Positions 8,517 through 16,372 of a stretch of DNA of 48,515 nt are shown piece after piece. Position 1 is the first letter of the stretch. Every line of letters begins with the position of its first letter. The position numbers and the translations under genes were made by a program. Below the pieces are notes generated by a model, which saw nothing but the letters and a program-made list of their open reading frames with translations, searched no databases and was not told the origin of the DNA. The DNA is from an uncultured Pelagibacteraceae bacterium (GTDB lineage Bacteria; Pseudomonadota; Alphaproteobacteria; Pelagibacterales; Pelagibacteraceae), in the NCBI GenBank assembly GCA_902540545.1, contig CACBMY010000003.1:1-48515 (forward strand), in the 5' to 3' direction.

Positions 8517-9314
8517 TTAATTTTCTTTTCCCATAATTTCTTCCTCCATGTTCCAAATCATGGATAAAATTTCTTCTCTTTTTGACGAAAAATCTTTATT
8601 TTTTTTTATTTCTCTTAAATCTTCTTTTAAACCCATCTCTGCAAATGGAAGATTATATTCTTTATGTATCCTACCTGGTCTTGGTGCCATTACGTACAAC
8701 CTTTCACCAAGCAGTAGTGCTTCCTCAACCGAGTGTGTAATTAAAATAATTGTTTTTCCAGTTTCTTTCCAAATTTTCAAAACTAAAGATTGCATTTTTT
8801 CTCTTGTTAGAGCATCAAGAGCACCTAAAGGCTCATCCATTAAAATCAAATCAGGATCATTGATTAAACACCTTGCAAGAGCTACTCTTTGCTGCATTCC
8901 TCCAGACAATTGATATGTTGGGGTATTTCCAAATCCTTTTAAGCCAACAATCTCCAGCCACTCATCAACTTTTTTTGAAGTTTCTATAGGATCTTTTTTT
9001 TTCATTCTAAGACCAAAGTTTACGTTCTCTGCAACAGTCAACCATTCAAATAATGCACCTTGTTGAAAAACCATGCCTCTTTCAACTCCAGGTCCATCAA
9101 TTTCTTTACCATTCAAAGTTATATTTCCAGATGTTGGTCTTAAGAAACCAGCTGCAATATTTAACAAAGTTGTTTTTCCACAACCAGAAGGCCCAAGAAC
9201 TGTTAGAAGTTCTCCTTTTTTTAATTTGAAATTTAAATCTTTTAAAGCATGAACAGTCTCTCCTTTTGGAGTTTTGAAAATCATGTTTAGATTTTGAGAT
9301 ATCAAATCACTCAT
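8517..9314 (-). CDS. tauB: ABC transporter ATPase, TauB/SsuB-like
   Basis: 265 aa. Walker A GPSGCGKTT, Q-loop VFQQGALFEWLTV, signature LSGGMQQRVALARCL, Walker B LILMDEPLGALDALTR and switch histidine ITHSVEEA are all intact. The family (nitrate/sulfonate/taurine importers) supplies ATP hydrolysis to a TauC-type permease, encoded directly downstream. Start ATG 9314 lies 82 bases beyond the binding-protein stop, separated by a strong hairpin terminator, so expression probably depends on readthrough or a weak internal promoter. Confidence 0.92.
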   Translation of the reverse strand: MSDLISQNLNMIFKTPKGETVHALKDLNFKLKKGELLTVLGPSGCGKTTLLNIAAGFLRPTSGNITLNGKEIDGPGVERGMVFQQGALFEWLTVAENVNFGLRMKKKDPIETSKKVDEWLEIVGLKGFGNTPTYQLSGGMQQRVALARCLINDPDLILMDEPLGALDALTREKMQSLVLKIWKETGKTIILITHSVEEALLLGERLYVMAPRPGRIHKEYNLPFAEMGLKEDLREIKKNKDFSSKREEILSMIWNMEEEIMGKEN

Positions 9315-9342
9315 TAGCTGACTTTATATAAAATATTTACTT

Positions 9343-9377
9343 AAAAAAATAGGCACCAATAAAATTGGCGCCTATTT
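9343..9377 (-). terminator. Hairpin terminator between tauA and tauB
   Basis: A 14-bp stem (9347-9360 pairing with 9364-9377, one G-U pair, 3-base loop) is followed on the minus strand by seven T residues (A run 9343-9349). It sits inside the tauA-tauB gap, so it likely gives high tauA and reduced tauBC expression, as often seen for binding proteins. Confidence 0.85.
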
Positions 9378-9396
9378 AATTATTCTAATCTTTAAA

Positions 9397-10338
9397 TTAT
9401 AAAGGTAAGAAACTAGTGTCTACTGCTCCACCTGGAGTTCCCATTCCTTTTAAGAATGCATCTAAGTTTCCGCTTTCCATAGATTTTTTAGTTTCTTCTG
9501 GAGTTAAGAATTTGAAACCACTTAAAGTGTCTTTCATATCAGCAATTTTCATCTCTGAAGCTTTTGACATAGAATTCATATCACTTTTTCCATTTCTATA
9601 TCTTTCATTTGCTTCATGAGTTACTTCAATAAAAGTTCTCAACATTCCAGGATTTTCCTTCATAAACTTGTCTGTTACAGAAGTAATATCTATTCCTAAA
9701 ATACCTGCATCTCTTGCTTCTTGAACAGTTAAAAGTCTTGATCCTACAGCAACTGCAGCTTTGATAGAATTACCACCAAATAGACATGCCATTACTACAT
9801 CTCCACTAACTAATGCAGCCGCACCTTCTTCAGGGTCCATTTGAATTATATCCATTTTGCTTCTGTCAGCTCCGACAACTTTCATACTTTCGTCAAAAAC
9901 GTACTCAGCCATAGTACCTAACGGAACAGCAACTTTTTTACCTTCTAATTCTGTTGCATTTGCTTTTGTTATTCCTGAAGCATTAGATGTTACACAAGTT
10001 GTTCCACCCATTCCGTACTCCATTGCAATATCAACTAATTTGATAGGTGCATTTGATTTTACAGCATTAATAAATGGTACCAAACCTTGTGAGTAAGAAA
10101 TATCAATATCTCCTGCTAACATAGCATCTGTCATTGCCCCACCATTTGTGAAGTTTGTCCATTTTACTGGAACTCCTAAAGCTTTAGCAAAATTCTTTTT
10201 TTGCATGTCCTCTAAATTTGGACTTGGCCACTCTAGAAAGTATGCAACTCTAACTTCGTTCGCAGCAGAGTTTGCTGCTGTGATTGTTAAGTTTAGAGCA
10301 AATAAACTTCCTAAAATGAAACTAATTATTTTTTTCAT
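9397..10338 (-). CDS. tauA: ABC transporter periplasmic substrate-binding protein, TauA-like
   Basis: 313 aa with a signal peptide (MKKIISFILGSLFALNLTITAANSA). The mature part has the NMT1/TauA-type fold: EVRVAYFLEWPSPNLEDM, FTNGGAMTDAMLAGDIDISYSQG, LEGKKVAVPLGTMAEY and PEEGAAALVSGDV. This class binds taurine, other sulfonates or nitrate/bicarbonate analogues. Taurine fits because an omega-aminotransferase and alanine dehydrogenase are transcribed divergently next door and Xsc is in the same window. A GGAG Shine-Dalgarno lies about 5 bases before ATG 10338. It is first in the tauABC transcript. Confidence 0.88.
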   Translation of the reverse strand: MKKIISFILGSLFALNLTITAANSAANEVRVAYFLEWPSPNLEDMQKKNFAKALGVPVKWTNFTNGGAMTDAMLAGDIDISYSQGLVPFINAVKSNAPIKLVDIAMEYGMGGTTCVTSNASGITKANATELEGKKVAVPLGTMAEYVFDESMKVVGADRSKMDIIQMDPEEGAAALVSGDVVMACLFGGNSIKAAVAVGSRLLTVQEARDAGILGIDITSVTDKFMKENPGMLRTFIEVTHEANERYRNGKSDMNSMSKASEMKIADMKDTLSGFKFLTPEETKKSMESGNLDAFLKGMGTPGGAVDTSFLPL

Positions 10339-10499
10339 TTCATCTCCTGTTAATTAAATTTAATTATCGATATTTAAGTTTAAATTTTCTTTTAAGTAAA
10401 TGATGAATAAATTACACAGGCTTCAAAAGTCATAACTTACAACCTATAGTTGCGGTCATTTAACATAGCAAGTATGACTAAAATTTACTGGTTAATTTA

Positions 10500-10505
10500 T
10501 ATAAT
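10500..10505 (+). promoter_or_regulatory. Candidate -10 element of the aminotransferase gene
   Basis: TATAAT at 10500-10505 ends only 6 bases before ATG 10512. No good -35 and no Shine-Dalgarno are seen. If this box is used, transcription would begin at or next to the start codon, giving a leaderless message. Confidence 0.4.
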
Positions 10506-10511
10506 TAGTCT

Positions 10512-11873
10512 ATGAATCGAAACATAATTATGAGTTCAGAAAAACCTCAAATACCAAATTCTTTAAATGAACATTGGATGCCATTTACATCTAATAGAGA
10601 TTTTAAAGAGTCTCCAAGATTAATTGTAGAAGCAAAAGGTGTTTATTTAAAAAATCATCAAGGCCAAACTCAGATAGATGCAAGCTCAGGATTATTTTGC
10701 AATCCATTAGGACACGGAAGAGAAGAAATTATTAATGCGATTACAAATCAGTTAAAAAAATTAGATTATGCTCAACCATTTCAACAAGGTTTTGGTGGTT
10801 CATTTGAACTTGCAACAAAAATTTCTAAGCATACGCCAGGAAATTTAAATAGAATTTTTTATACAATTTGTGGATCCACCGCTGTTGAAACAGCAATTAA
10901 AATTGCAGTTGCATATCATAAAGCAAGAGGTGAAGGACATAGATTTAGGTTTGTTGGAAGAGAAAGAGGTTATCACGGAATGAATATCGGAGCTACTTCT
11001 GTTGGTGGAATGATTAACAATGTGAAAACATTTGCCAATGTTTTAATGCCGGGTGTTCTTCATATGAGACATACACATTTACCAGAACATAAATTTGTTT
11101 CAGGTCAACCTGAAACTGGTGCAGAAATGGCAGAAGACCTTGAAAGAATTTGTACAAATTTTGGATCAGAGAATATAGCAGCTTGCATTGTTGAACCAAT
11201 TGCTGGATCAACAGGAACATTAGTTCCACCAAAAGGTTATTTGCAAAGATTAAGAGAAATTTGTGATAAGCATGGAATTTTATTAGTTTTTGATGAAGTT
11301 ATTACTGGATGGGGAAGAACAGGTTCACCATTTGCATCACAAGAATACGGAGTTACCCCAGATATTATTACAATGGCAAAAGCTACAACAAATGGAATAA
11401 GTCCTTTAGGTGCAGTTGCGTGTAAAGAAGAAATTTACGACACAGTTATGGATGGATCTCCAAAAGGAACAATAGAATTATTTCACGGTTACACTTATTC
11501 TGGAATTCCAGTTTCAGTTGCTGCAGGCTTAGCGGTTCAAGATATTTTTGAAAAAGACGATATCTTTAATAGAGCAAAAAATTTATCTCCATATTTCCAA
11601 GAAGGTTTAATGTCATTAAAAGATATTGATGTTGTTGATAACATAAGAGGTTATGGAATGATGGGTGGTATTGATATTAAAATGCATAAAAAACCAGGCG
11701 CAGCAGGTTTTACATGTTTCAAACATTGTTATGATGCAGGAGTTAATTTTAAAGCGACTGGAGATTGTTTAATTATTGCTCCAATGTTTATCTGTGAAAA
11801 AAAACATATTGATGAAATTATTGAGAAACTAAGAACTGGTATAACCAACTATTCAAAAAGCAAAAAAAATTAA
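10512..11873 (+). CDS. tpa: Omega-amino acid:pyruvate aminotransferase, probably taurine-pyruvate
   Basis: 453 aa class III PLP aminotransferase. Key features are LNEHWMPFTSNRDFK near the N terminus, a CGSTAVETAIK cofactor-phosphate block, the VFDEVITGWGRTG aspartate motif and the Schiff-base lysine K290 in MAKATTNG. The family includes beta-alanine:pyruvate and taurine:pyruvate enzymes. Taurine plus pyruvate giving sulfoacetaldehyde plus alanine is favoured by the divergent tauABC and the alanine dehydrogenase 10 bases downstream; beta-alanine or hypotaurine remain possible. A second in-frame ATG at 10530 could be the true start, since neither has a Shine-Dalgarno. Confidence 0.85.
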   Translation: MNRNIIMSSEKPQIPNSLNEHWMPFTSNRDFKESPRLIVEAKGVYLKNHQGQTQIDASSGLFCNPLGHGREEIINAITNQLKKLDYAQPFQQGFGGSFELATKISKHTPGNLNRIFYTICGSTAVETAIKIAVAYHKARGEGHRFRFVGRERGYHGMNIGATSVGGMINNVKTFANVLMPGVLHMRHTHLPEHKFVSGQPETGAEMAEDLERICTNFGSENIAACIVEPIAGSTGTLVPPKGYLQRLREICDKHGILLVFDEVITGWGRTGSPFASQEYGVTPDIITMAKATTNGISPLGAVACKEEIYDTVMDGSPKGTIELFHGYTYSGIPVSVAAGLAVQDIFEKDDIFNRAKNLSPYFQEGLMSLKDIDVVDNIRGYGMMGGIDIKMHKKPGAAGFTCFKHCYDAGVNFKATGDCLIIAPMFICEKKHIDEIIEKLRTGITNYSKSKKN

Positions 11874-11882
11874 TTTAATTCT

Positions 11883-13001
11883 ATGAAAATAGGGGTTCCA
11901 AAAGAAATAAAGCCTCAAGAAAATAGAATTGGACTCACTCCCGAAAGTGTAAAGACATTAACTTCTAATGGCCACGAAGTTTTAGTTGAAAATAATGGAG
12001 GGTTTGAAGCAGGTTTTGAAAACGATCATTACGTATCAAGTGGAGCAAAAATAGTTAATAATGCTGAAGATATATTTAACGATGCTGATATTATTGTTAA
12101 GGTTAAAGAGCCACAATCTAGTGAAGTAGAAATGATAAGAGAAAATCAAATTGTTTTTACTTATCTTCATCTTGCTGCAGCTAAGGAACTAACTCAAGGT
12201 TTAATAGATAGTAAATCAATATGTATCGCTTATGAAACAGTTACAGATAATAATGGAAGACTTCCTTTGTTAGCACCAATGAGTGCAGTAGCAGGAAGAA
12301 TGTCTGTTCAAGCAGGTGCACATTGTTTAGAAAAAAATCAAAAAGGTCGTGGTCTTTTGTTAGGAGGAGCACCTGGCGTAGAGCCTGGAAATGTTGTTAT
12401 ACTTGGAGGTGGAGTAGTAGGAGAAAATGCTGCGATAATTGCAACAGGCATGAAAGCCAAGGTTAATATTGTAGATAAATCTGAAGAAAGATTAAACGAA
12501 CTTTCCCAAATATTTGGAGACAAAATAATTCCCAACTTAAGTGATAAAACTGATTTAGAAAAATTAATTTCTGAATGTGATTTGTTAGTAGGAGGAGTTT
12601 TGATACCGGGTGCTGAGGCACCAAAATTAGTTACAAAGAATATGTTAAAAAAAATGAAAAGGGGATCAGTAATTGTAGATGTTGCAATTGATCAAGGAGG
12701 ATGTGTTGAAACCAGTAAACCGACTACTTTTGCAGAACCAACTTTTATAATAGATGATATAATTCATTATTGTGTTGCAAATATGCCCGGTGGTGTTCCT
12801 AGAACATCAACAATTGCATTGAATAAAGCAACTCTTCCTTTTTTATCTAAACTAGCAAAAGATGGGTACTTAAAAGCTTTAAATGATGATCAAAATTTTC
12901 AAGCAGGATTAAATGTATTTAAAGGAGGTGTTACTCATAAAGCTGTTGCTGATGTATTTGGTCATGATTATTTACCAGCTCAAAAGGCATTGCTTAATTA
13001 A
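11883..13001 (+). CDS. ald: Alanine dehydrogenase
   Basis: 372 aa, the usual length. The enzyme oxidises L-alanine to pyruvate and ammonium with NAD+. Supporting sequence: MKIGVPKEIKPQENRIGLTP start, IIVKVKEPQ, FTYLHLAAAKELT, the GLLLGGAPGVEPGNVVILGGGVVG dinucleotide-binding segment, and DVAIDQGGCVETSKPTTF. It follows the aminotransferase by 9 bases. In taurine dissimilation it regenerates the pyruvate acceptor and frees nitrogen, which explains the pairing. A near-consensus promoter and hairpins follow its stop. Confidence 0.95.
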   Translation: MKIGVPKEIKPQENRIGLTPESVKTLTSNGHEVLVENNGGFEAGFENDHYVSSGAKIVNNAEDIFNDADIIVKVKEPQSSEVEMIRENQIVFTYLHLAAAKELTQGLIDSKSICIAYETVTDNNGRLPLLAPMSAVAGRMSVQAGAHCLEKNQKGRGLLLGGAPGVEPGNVVILGGGVVGENAAIIATGMKAKVNIVDKSEERLNELSQIFGDKIIPNLSDKTDLEKLISECDLLVGGVLIPGAEAPKLVTKNMLKKMKRGSVIVDVAIDQGGCVETSKPTTFAEPTFIIDDIIHYCVANMPGGVPRTSTIALNKATLPFLSKLAKDGYLKALNDDQNFQAGLNVFKGGVTHKAVADVFGHDYLPAQKALLN

Positions 13002-13031
13002 AATCCCTAATTTTTCTTGCTTTTTCATAAA

Positions 13032-13171
13032 TTGACAAAAAAAAAATTAATTCTATATAGCAATCATAATTTAAAAAATTATTCCTGAATTTAACATTCA
13101 TTTATTTCTCTCTTTTTTGTTGAATTCACCTCCTCGAAAGGGGAGGTAAAAAGGAATTATATCCCTTTTTT
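13032..13171 (+). ncRNA. Candidate small RNA with own promoter and terminator
   Basis: TTGACA (13032-13037), a 16-bp spacer and TATATA (13054-13059) form a near-consensus promoter with no gene behind it. The predicted transcript of about 105 nt contains an 8-bp stem (13128-13135 with 13140-13147) capped by a GAAA tetraloop. It ends in AAAAAGG...CCTTTTT (13148-13170) plus T residues. Its last part is antisense to the 3' end of the thioredoxin-like gene. The hairpin strands contain both an anti-Shine-Dalgarno-like ACCTCCT and its complement. The RNA itself is inferred. Confidence 0.45.
13148..13171. terminator. Bidirectional terminator between ald and the thioredoxin-like gene
   Basis: AAAAAGG and CCTTTTT flank a short AT-rich loop, giving an A-stem-T symmetric hairpin that can end transcripts from either side. 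It overlaps the stop region of the minus-strand gene at 13157. Confidence 0.6.
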
Positions 13172-13531
13172 TATTAAATTATATATTTGGTCTTTGTCAG
13201 TTAAACCAATTTCTCTTGCTACTTCACTTTCACCTTTAAAAACTACTATCGTAGTCCAATAATTTACACCTAAAGCTTTAGCAATATCTTCATGTTCTGT
13301 TTGCTCATAGAATAAAAATTCTACATCCTTAAAGTCTTTAATTGCTTGATCGAAAACCTTTGTTTGTGCTGCGCAAGTTGAACAATATTCATTCCAAGAA
13401 TTAATAACAATTGTTTTACCAGATTTTTGAATTTCAAATAATTTTTTCAGATCAAAGTTTGTGGTTTTTTCAAAACCAAATGAGATATTTGGTATCAAGA
13501 ATAAAATAAAAAAGACAAAATATTTTTTCAT
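13157..13531 (-). CDS. Small periplasmic thioredoxin-like protein
   Basis: 124 aa with an N-terminal signal (MKKYFVFFILFLIPNISFGF). A CxxC site occurs as C50-S-T-C53 in NSWNEYCSTCAAQTKVF, followed by a thioredoxin-like core (VEFLFYEQ, then NYWTTIVVFKGESEVARE). The lone Trp-Asn-Glu-Tyr before CSTC replaces the classic WCxxC. It likely acts in periplasmic disulfide or haem/cytochrome redox chemistry, which fits the neighbouring cytochrome genes. It follows the cytochrome b561 gene by 13 bases on the same strand. Confidence 0.8.
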   Translation of the reverse strand: MKKYFVFFILFLIPNISFGFEKTTNFDLKKLFEIQKSGKTIVINSWNEYCSTCAAQTKVFDQAIKDFKDVEFLFYEQTEHEDIAKALGVNYWTTIVVFKGESEVAREIGLTDKDQIYNLIKKGI

Positions 13532-13544
13532 GAGCTCTATTTAA

Positions 13545-14072
13545 TTATCTGGTCATTCTTTTCAAGATGTTTTCTTTCAAAAATATTTGATGAAACAAAA
13601 CTGCAAAAATATGCAATGAGATTAAAACTATTAATGTATAATTTGAAATAACGTGAACATTGTAAAATTGATCTGCTAAATCAAAGTTATCTTCAATCCT
13701 TAATTTAAAAATAAAAAAATTTAGTTTTTCACCATTAAATAGCTTTTTTAAAATTCCTGATGTTGTTATTGTTAAAAGTGCGACATAAAGAGCGAAATGA
13801 TTCAATTTCGCAATCAAGTTTTGTCCAAAGAATGCCTCAGGCATTAGTTTTGGGGACTTGCTAAAAAATTTATAAATTAACCTAAATAGAGTTATGTAAA
13901 ATATCGATATCCCAACAATTACGTGCACATTTTCTATAGTTATTCTTAAATCCGAAAAATCCAATCTGACTAAAATAAACCCCATTGGTATCTGAGTAAT
14001 TAGAAGGAGCAAAGTGAACCAATGGAAAAATTTAGCTAACCAACTATATTGTAATGTTATACTATTCGACAT
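13545..14072 (-). CDS. Cytochrome b561-family membrane protein
   Basis: 175 aa with four hydrophobic helices. YSWLAKFFHWFTLLLLI near the start, NVHVIVGISIFY, LNHFALYVALL and NYTLIVLISLHIFAVLFHQ supply the histidines expected to bind haem b. Prokaryotic b561 proteins shuttle electrons between quinol and periplasmic c cytochromes or acceptors. Its ATG at 14072 overlaps the ATG of the divergent cytochrome c' gene within a single CATG, so neither gene has a separate leader. Confidence 0.88.
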   Translation of the reverse strand: MSNSITLQYSWLAKFFHWFTLLLLITQIPMGFILVRLDFSDLRITIENVHVIVGISIFYITLFRLIYKFFSKSPKLMPEAFFGQNLIAKLNHFALYVALLTITTSGILKKLFNGEKLNFFIFKLRIEDNFDLADQFYNVHVISNYTLIVLISLHIFAVLFHQIFLKENILKRMTR

Positions 14073-14535
14073 GAGCTATTTTATAAAAATAAATAATATT
14101 TTCAAAATAATGTTTATTGTAGCACTTTCTTTTTCGTTTAATTCTAATGTTTTATCAGAAGAAAGTGCAAAAGACATTATAAAGAAAAGAAAATCTTTAT
14201 TCAGTCAAAATTATAAACTAGCAAAAAGAATTAGTATCTTACTTAACGAAGTTGAAATTGAGGACTCAAAAAAACTGATGATTAGAATGAGTGATAATTA
14301 TTTAGAATTACTAAATTTATTTCCAGAAAATACAAAAGAGGGACATGGAACAGAGGCTTTACCAATTATTTGGGAAGAAAAAGATGAATTTAATGCTCTA
14401 ATGAAAAAATCATCTGATCAAATGATAAAGCTAGCTTCAATTATCGAAGACCAAGATGATTTTAGAGCAGCTTTGAAACAATATATGTGGTCGAGCTGTA
14501 AAGCTTGTCATAGCAGATATAGGGCTCCACACTAA
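14071..14535 (+). CDS. Class II cytochrome c (cytochrome c'-like)
   Basis: 154 aa from ATG 14071. A longer frame from 14014 exists but would place 19 extra residues before the signal peptide and overlap the divergent gene. A signal peptide (MSYFIKINNIFKIMFIVALSFSF) precedes a helical domain of about 120 residues. The haem site C143-K-A-C146-H147 is 8 residues from the C terminus, as in cytochrome c' / c556. Role: periplasmic electron transfer or NO binding. Its stop overlaps the next cytochrome start (TAATG). Confidence 0.85.
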   Translation: MSYFIKINNIFKIMFIVALSFSFNSNVLSEESAKDIIKKRKSLFSQNYKLAKRISILLNEVEIEDSKKLMIRMSDNYLELLNLFPENTKEGHGTEALPIIWEEKDEFNALMKKSSDQMIKLASIIEDQDDFRAALKQYMWSSCKACHSRYRAPH

Positions 14536-14963
14536 TGAAAAAGTATTTTTTTATTCTTATTGTTTTATTTTATGCAGATACTGCTTTCTCTCATTCTCAC
14601 TACCCCATAACAAGAGATTCATTAGAAGCAATTAAAAATGGCAAGATATTATACAATCAATATTGTGTTTCTTGTCACCAAGCAAATTTAGCTGGAGCTA
14701 CAAATTGGCAAGGTTTAGATGAAGATGGGCATAGAAAAGCACCCCCTTTAAATGGAACTGGTCATACTTGGCATCATACAGATGAGTTACTACATAGAAT
14801 GATAAAATATGGATTTGCTAAATTGATAAAAAATTATGAAGGCAAGATGATGGGATTTGGTGACAAAATAAGTGATGAAGGTATTGATAACATTCTTTCA
14901 TATATTAAATCTTATTGGAAAGATGATATTTATGAATATCATTTAGAAATGAGTAAACAATGA
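14535..14963 (+). CDS. Class I c-type cytochrome
   Basis: 142 aa with a signal peptide ending near AFSHSH. The haem motif is C44-V-S-C47-H48 in ILYNQYCVSCHQANLAGA. Methionines M105/M106 in GKMMGFGD are candidate sixth ligands. A histidine-rich run (GHTWHHTDELLHRM) lies in between, which may bind copper or another metal. The DUF and signal arrangement match small periplasmic mono-haem carriers. It overlaps the flanking genes by 1 and 4 bases, so the three are one operon. Confidence 0.88.
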   Translation: MKKYFFILIVLFYADTAFSHSHYPITRDSLEAIKNGKILYNQYCVSCHQANLAGATNWQGLDEDGHRKAPPLNGTGHTWHHTDELLHRMIKYGFAKLIKNYEGKMMGFGDKISDEGIDNILSYIKSYWKDDIYEYHLEMSKQ

Positions 14964-15403
14964 GTTCAGAAACAATTAATTTTAATTGGTCGTGCAAACA
15001 TACTTGGAAAAGAAGCGCAAAAAATACTGCTTGGTGTTTACTAGGCTGTGCAATTGGTGACTTTGGAACTATATTGTATTTTCAGATAACAGGAATTCCC
15101 TGGCCTGTTTTAGCCATCATGACTTTAGCAATTATAAATGGTTTGATTACAAGTATTATTTTAGAAACTATAATTTTACTAAGACAAAAACTTGATTTTT
15201 CCAAAGCATTAAAGACTGCGCTTGGTATGAGCTTTATATCAATGGTCAGTATGGAAATAGCCATGAACCTCACAGATGTAATTTTAACAGGTGGAGCTAT
15301 TTTAAATTGGTGGGTAGTACCAATAATGCTTTTAGTTGGATTTTTAACTCCATGGCCATACAATTATTGGAGATTAAAAAAATATAATATTGCTTGTCAC
15401 TAA
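14960..15403 (+). CDS. DUF4396-like four-helix membrane protein
   Basis: 147 aa. After a polar start (SSETINFNWSCKHTWKRSAKNTAW) come about four hydrophobic helices. CLLGCAIGDFGTIL and SMEIAMNLTDVILTGG contain conserved-looking Cys, Asp, Glu and Asn residues inside the membrane. This resembles DUF4396 proteins, found next to copper and cytochrome genes; function unknown. It overlaps the upstream cytochrome by 4 bases (ATGA), so it probably belongs to the same periplasmic redox or metal unit. Confidence 0.65.
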   Translation: MSSETINFNWSCKHTWKRSAKNTAWCLLGCAIGDFGTILYFQITGIPWPVLAIMTLAIINGLITSIILETIILLRQKLDFSKALKTALGMSFISMVSMEIAMNLTDVILTGGAILNWWVVPIMLLVGFLTPWPYNYWRLKKYNIACH

Positions 15404-15436
15404 AAACATCTCTATATCAAATTAAGACCTCAGATA

Positions 15437-16372
15437 ATGACTAAAGATTTAATAACAATTGATGGCCTTTCAAAGGTATACGACAATGGATTTAATGCTT
15501 TAAAAACTGTTAATTTAAATATAAAGCAAGGTGAAATTATTGCTATGCTTGGACCAAATGGAGCTGGCAAAACTACACTGATAAGTATTGTATGTGGTAT
15601 AGTTAAACCAACTTCTGGAGTAATTACAGTAGATGGTTTTGATATTATAAAAGATTATAGAGAAACAAGATCAAGAATAGGACTGGTCCCCCAAGAAATT
15701 TCATTAGAACAATTTGAAACAGTGTTTAACAATGTTTCATATTCAAGAGGTTTATACGGAAAAAAGCCAAACCCCCAACATATAGAAAAAGTTCTAAAAG
15801 ATTTTAGTTTATGGGATAAAAAAGATTTAAGGTTAAATCAGCTTTCAGGAGGAATGAAAAGACGTGTAATGATAGCAAAAGCATTATCTCATGAACCTTC
15901 GATATTATTTCTTGATGAACCAACTGCAGGCGTAGATGTCGAGTTAAGAAAGGATATGTGGAAAGTTGTAGAGGGATTAAGGAAAACTGGAGTAACTATA
16001 ATTTTAACAACACACTATATTGAAGAAGCAGAGGCAATCGCAGACCGAGTTGCTGTAATTAATCAAGGAGAAATAATTGTTGTTGATAATAAAATAGATT
16101 TATTAAAAAAAATGGGTCATAAAAAATTAACCATTGAATTACAAGATAAAGTCGAAAAAATTCCATCAGAACTTGATGAATATAATCTATCAATCTCTAA
16201 TGATAATTATTCGTTAATTTACAACTATAACTTACACGCTGAAAGAACAGGTATCACAAAGATGCTTCAAGATTTAAAAAATGCAGGTTTGAGGATGAGA
16301 GATTTAAAAACAGAGCAAAATAATCTTGAAAAGATTTTTGTGACATTGGTAAAGGAAAATAATGAGGATTAA
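15437..16372 (+). CDS. ABC-2 type exporter ATPase (YadG-like)
   Basis: 311 aa. Walker A GPNGAGKTT near residue 39, Q-loop VPQEIS, signature LSGGMKRRVMIAKAL, Walker B ILFLDEPTAGVDVELR and switch THYIEEAEAIADR are complete. The C-terminal ~80 residues are the usual regulatory tail of this class. Together with the overlapping permease gene (11 bases shared) it makes a two-component exporter. The substrate is unknown; YadGH-type systems occur widely in Gram-negatives. Confidence 0.92.
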   Translation: MTKDLITIDGLSKVYDNGFNALKTVNLNIKQGEIIAMLGPNGAGKTTLISIVCGIVKPTSGVITVDGFDIIKDYRETRSRIGLVPQEISLEQFETVFNNVSYSRGLYGKKPNPQHIEKVLKDFSLWDKKDLRLNQLSGGMKRRVMIAKALSHEPSILFLDEPTAGVDVELRKDMWKVVEGLRKTGVTIILTTHYIEEAEAIADRVAVINQGEIIVVDNKIDLLKKMGHKKLTIELQDKVEKIPSELDEYNLSISNDNYSLIYNYNLHAERTGITKMLQDLKNAGLRMRDLKTEQNNLEKIFVTLVKENNED

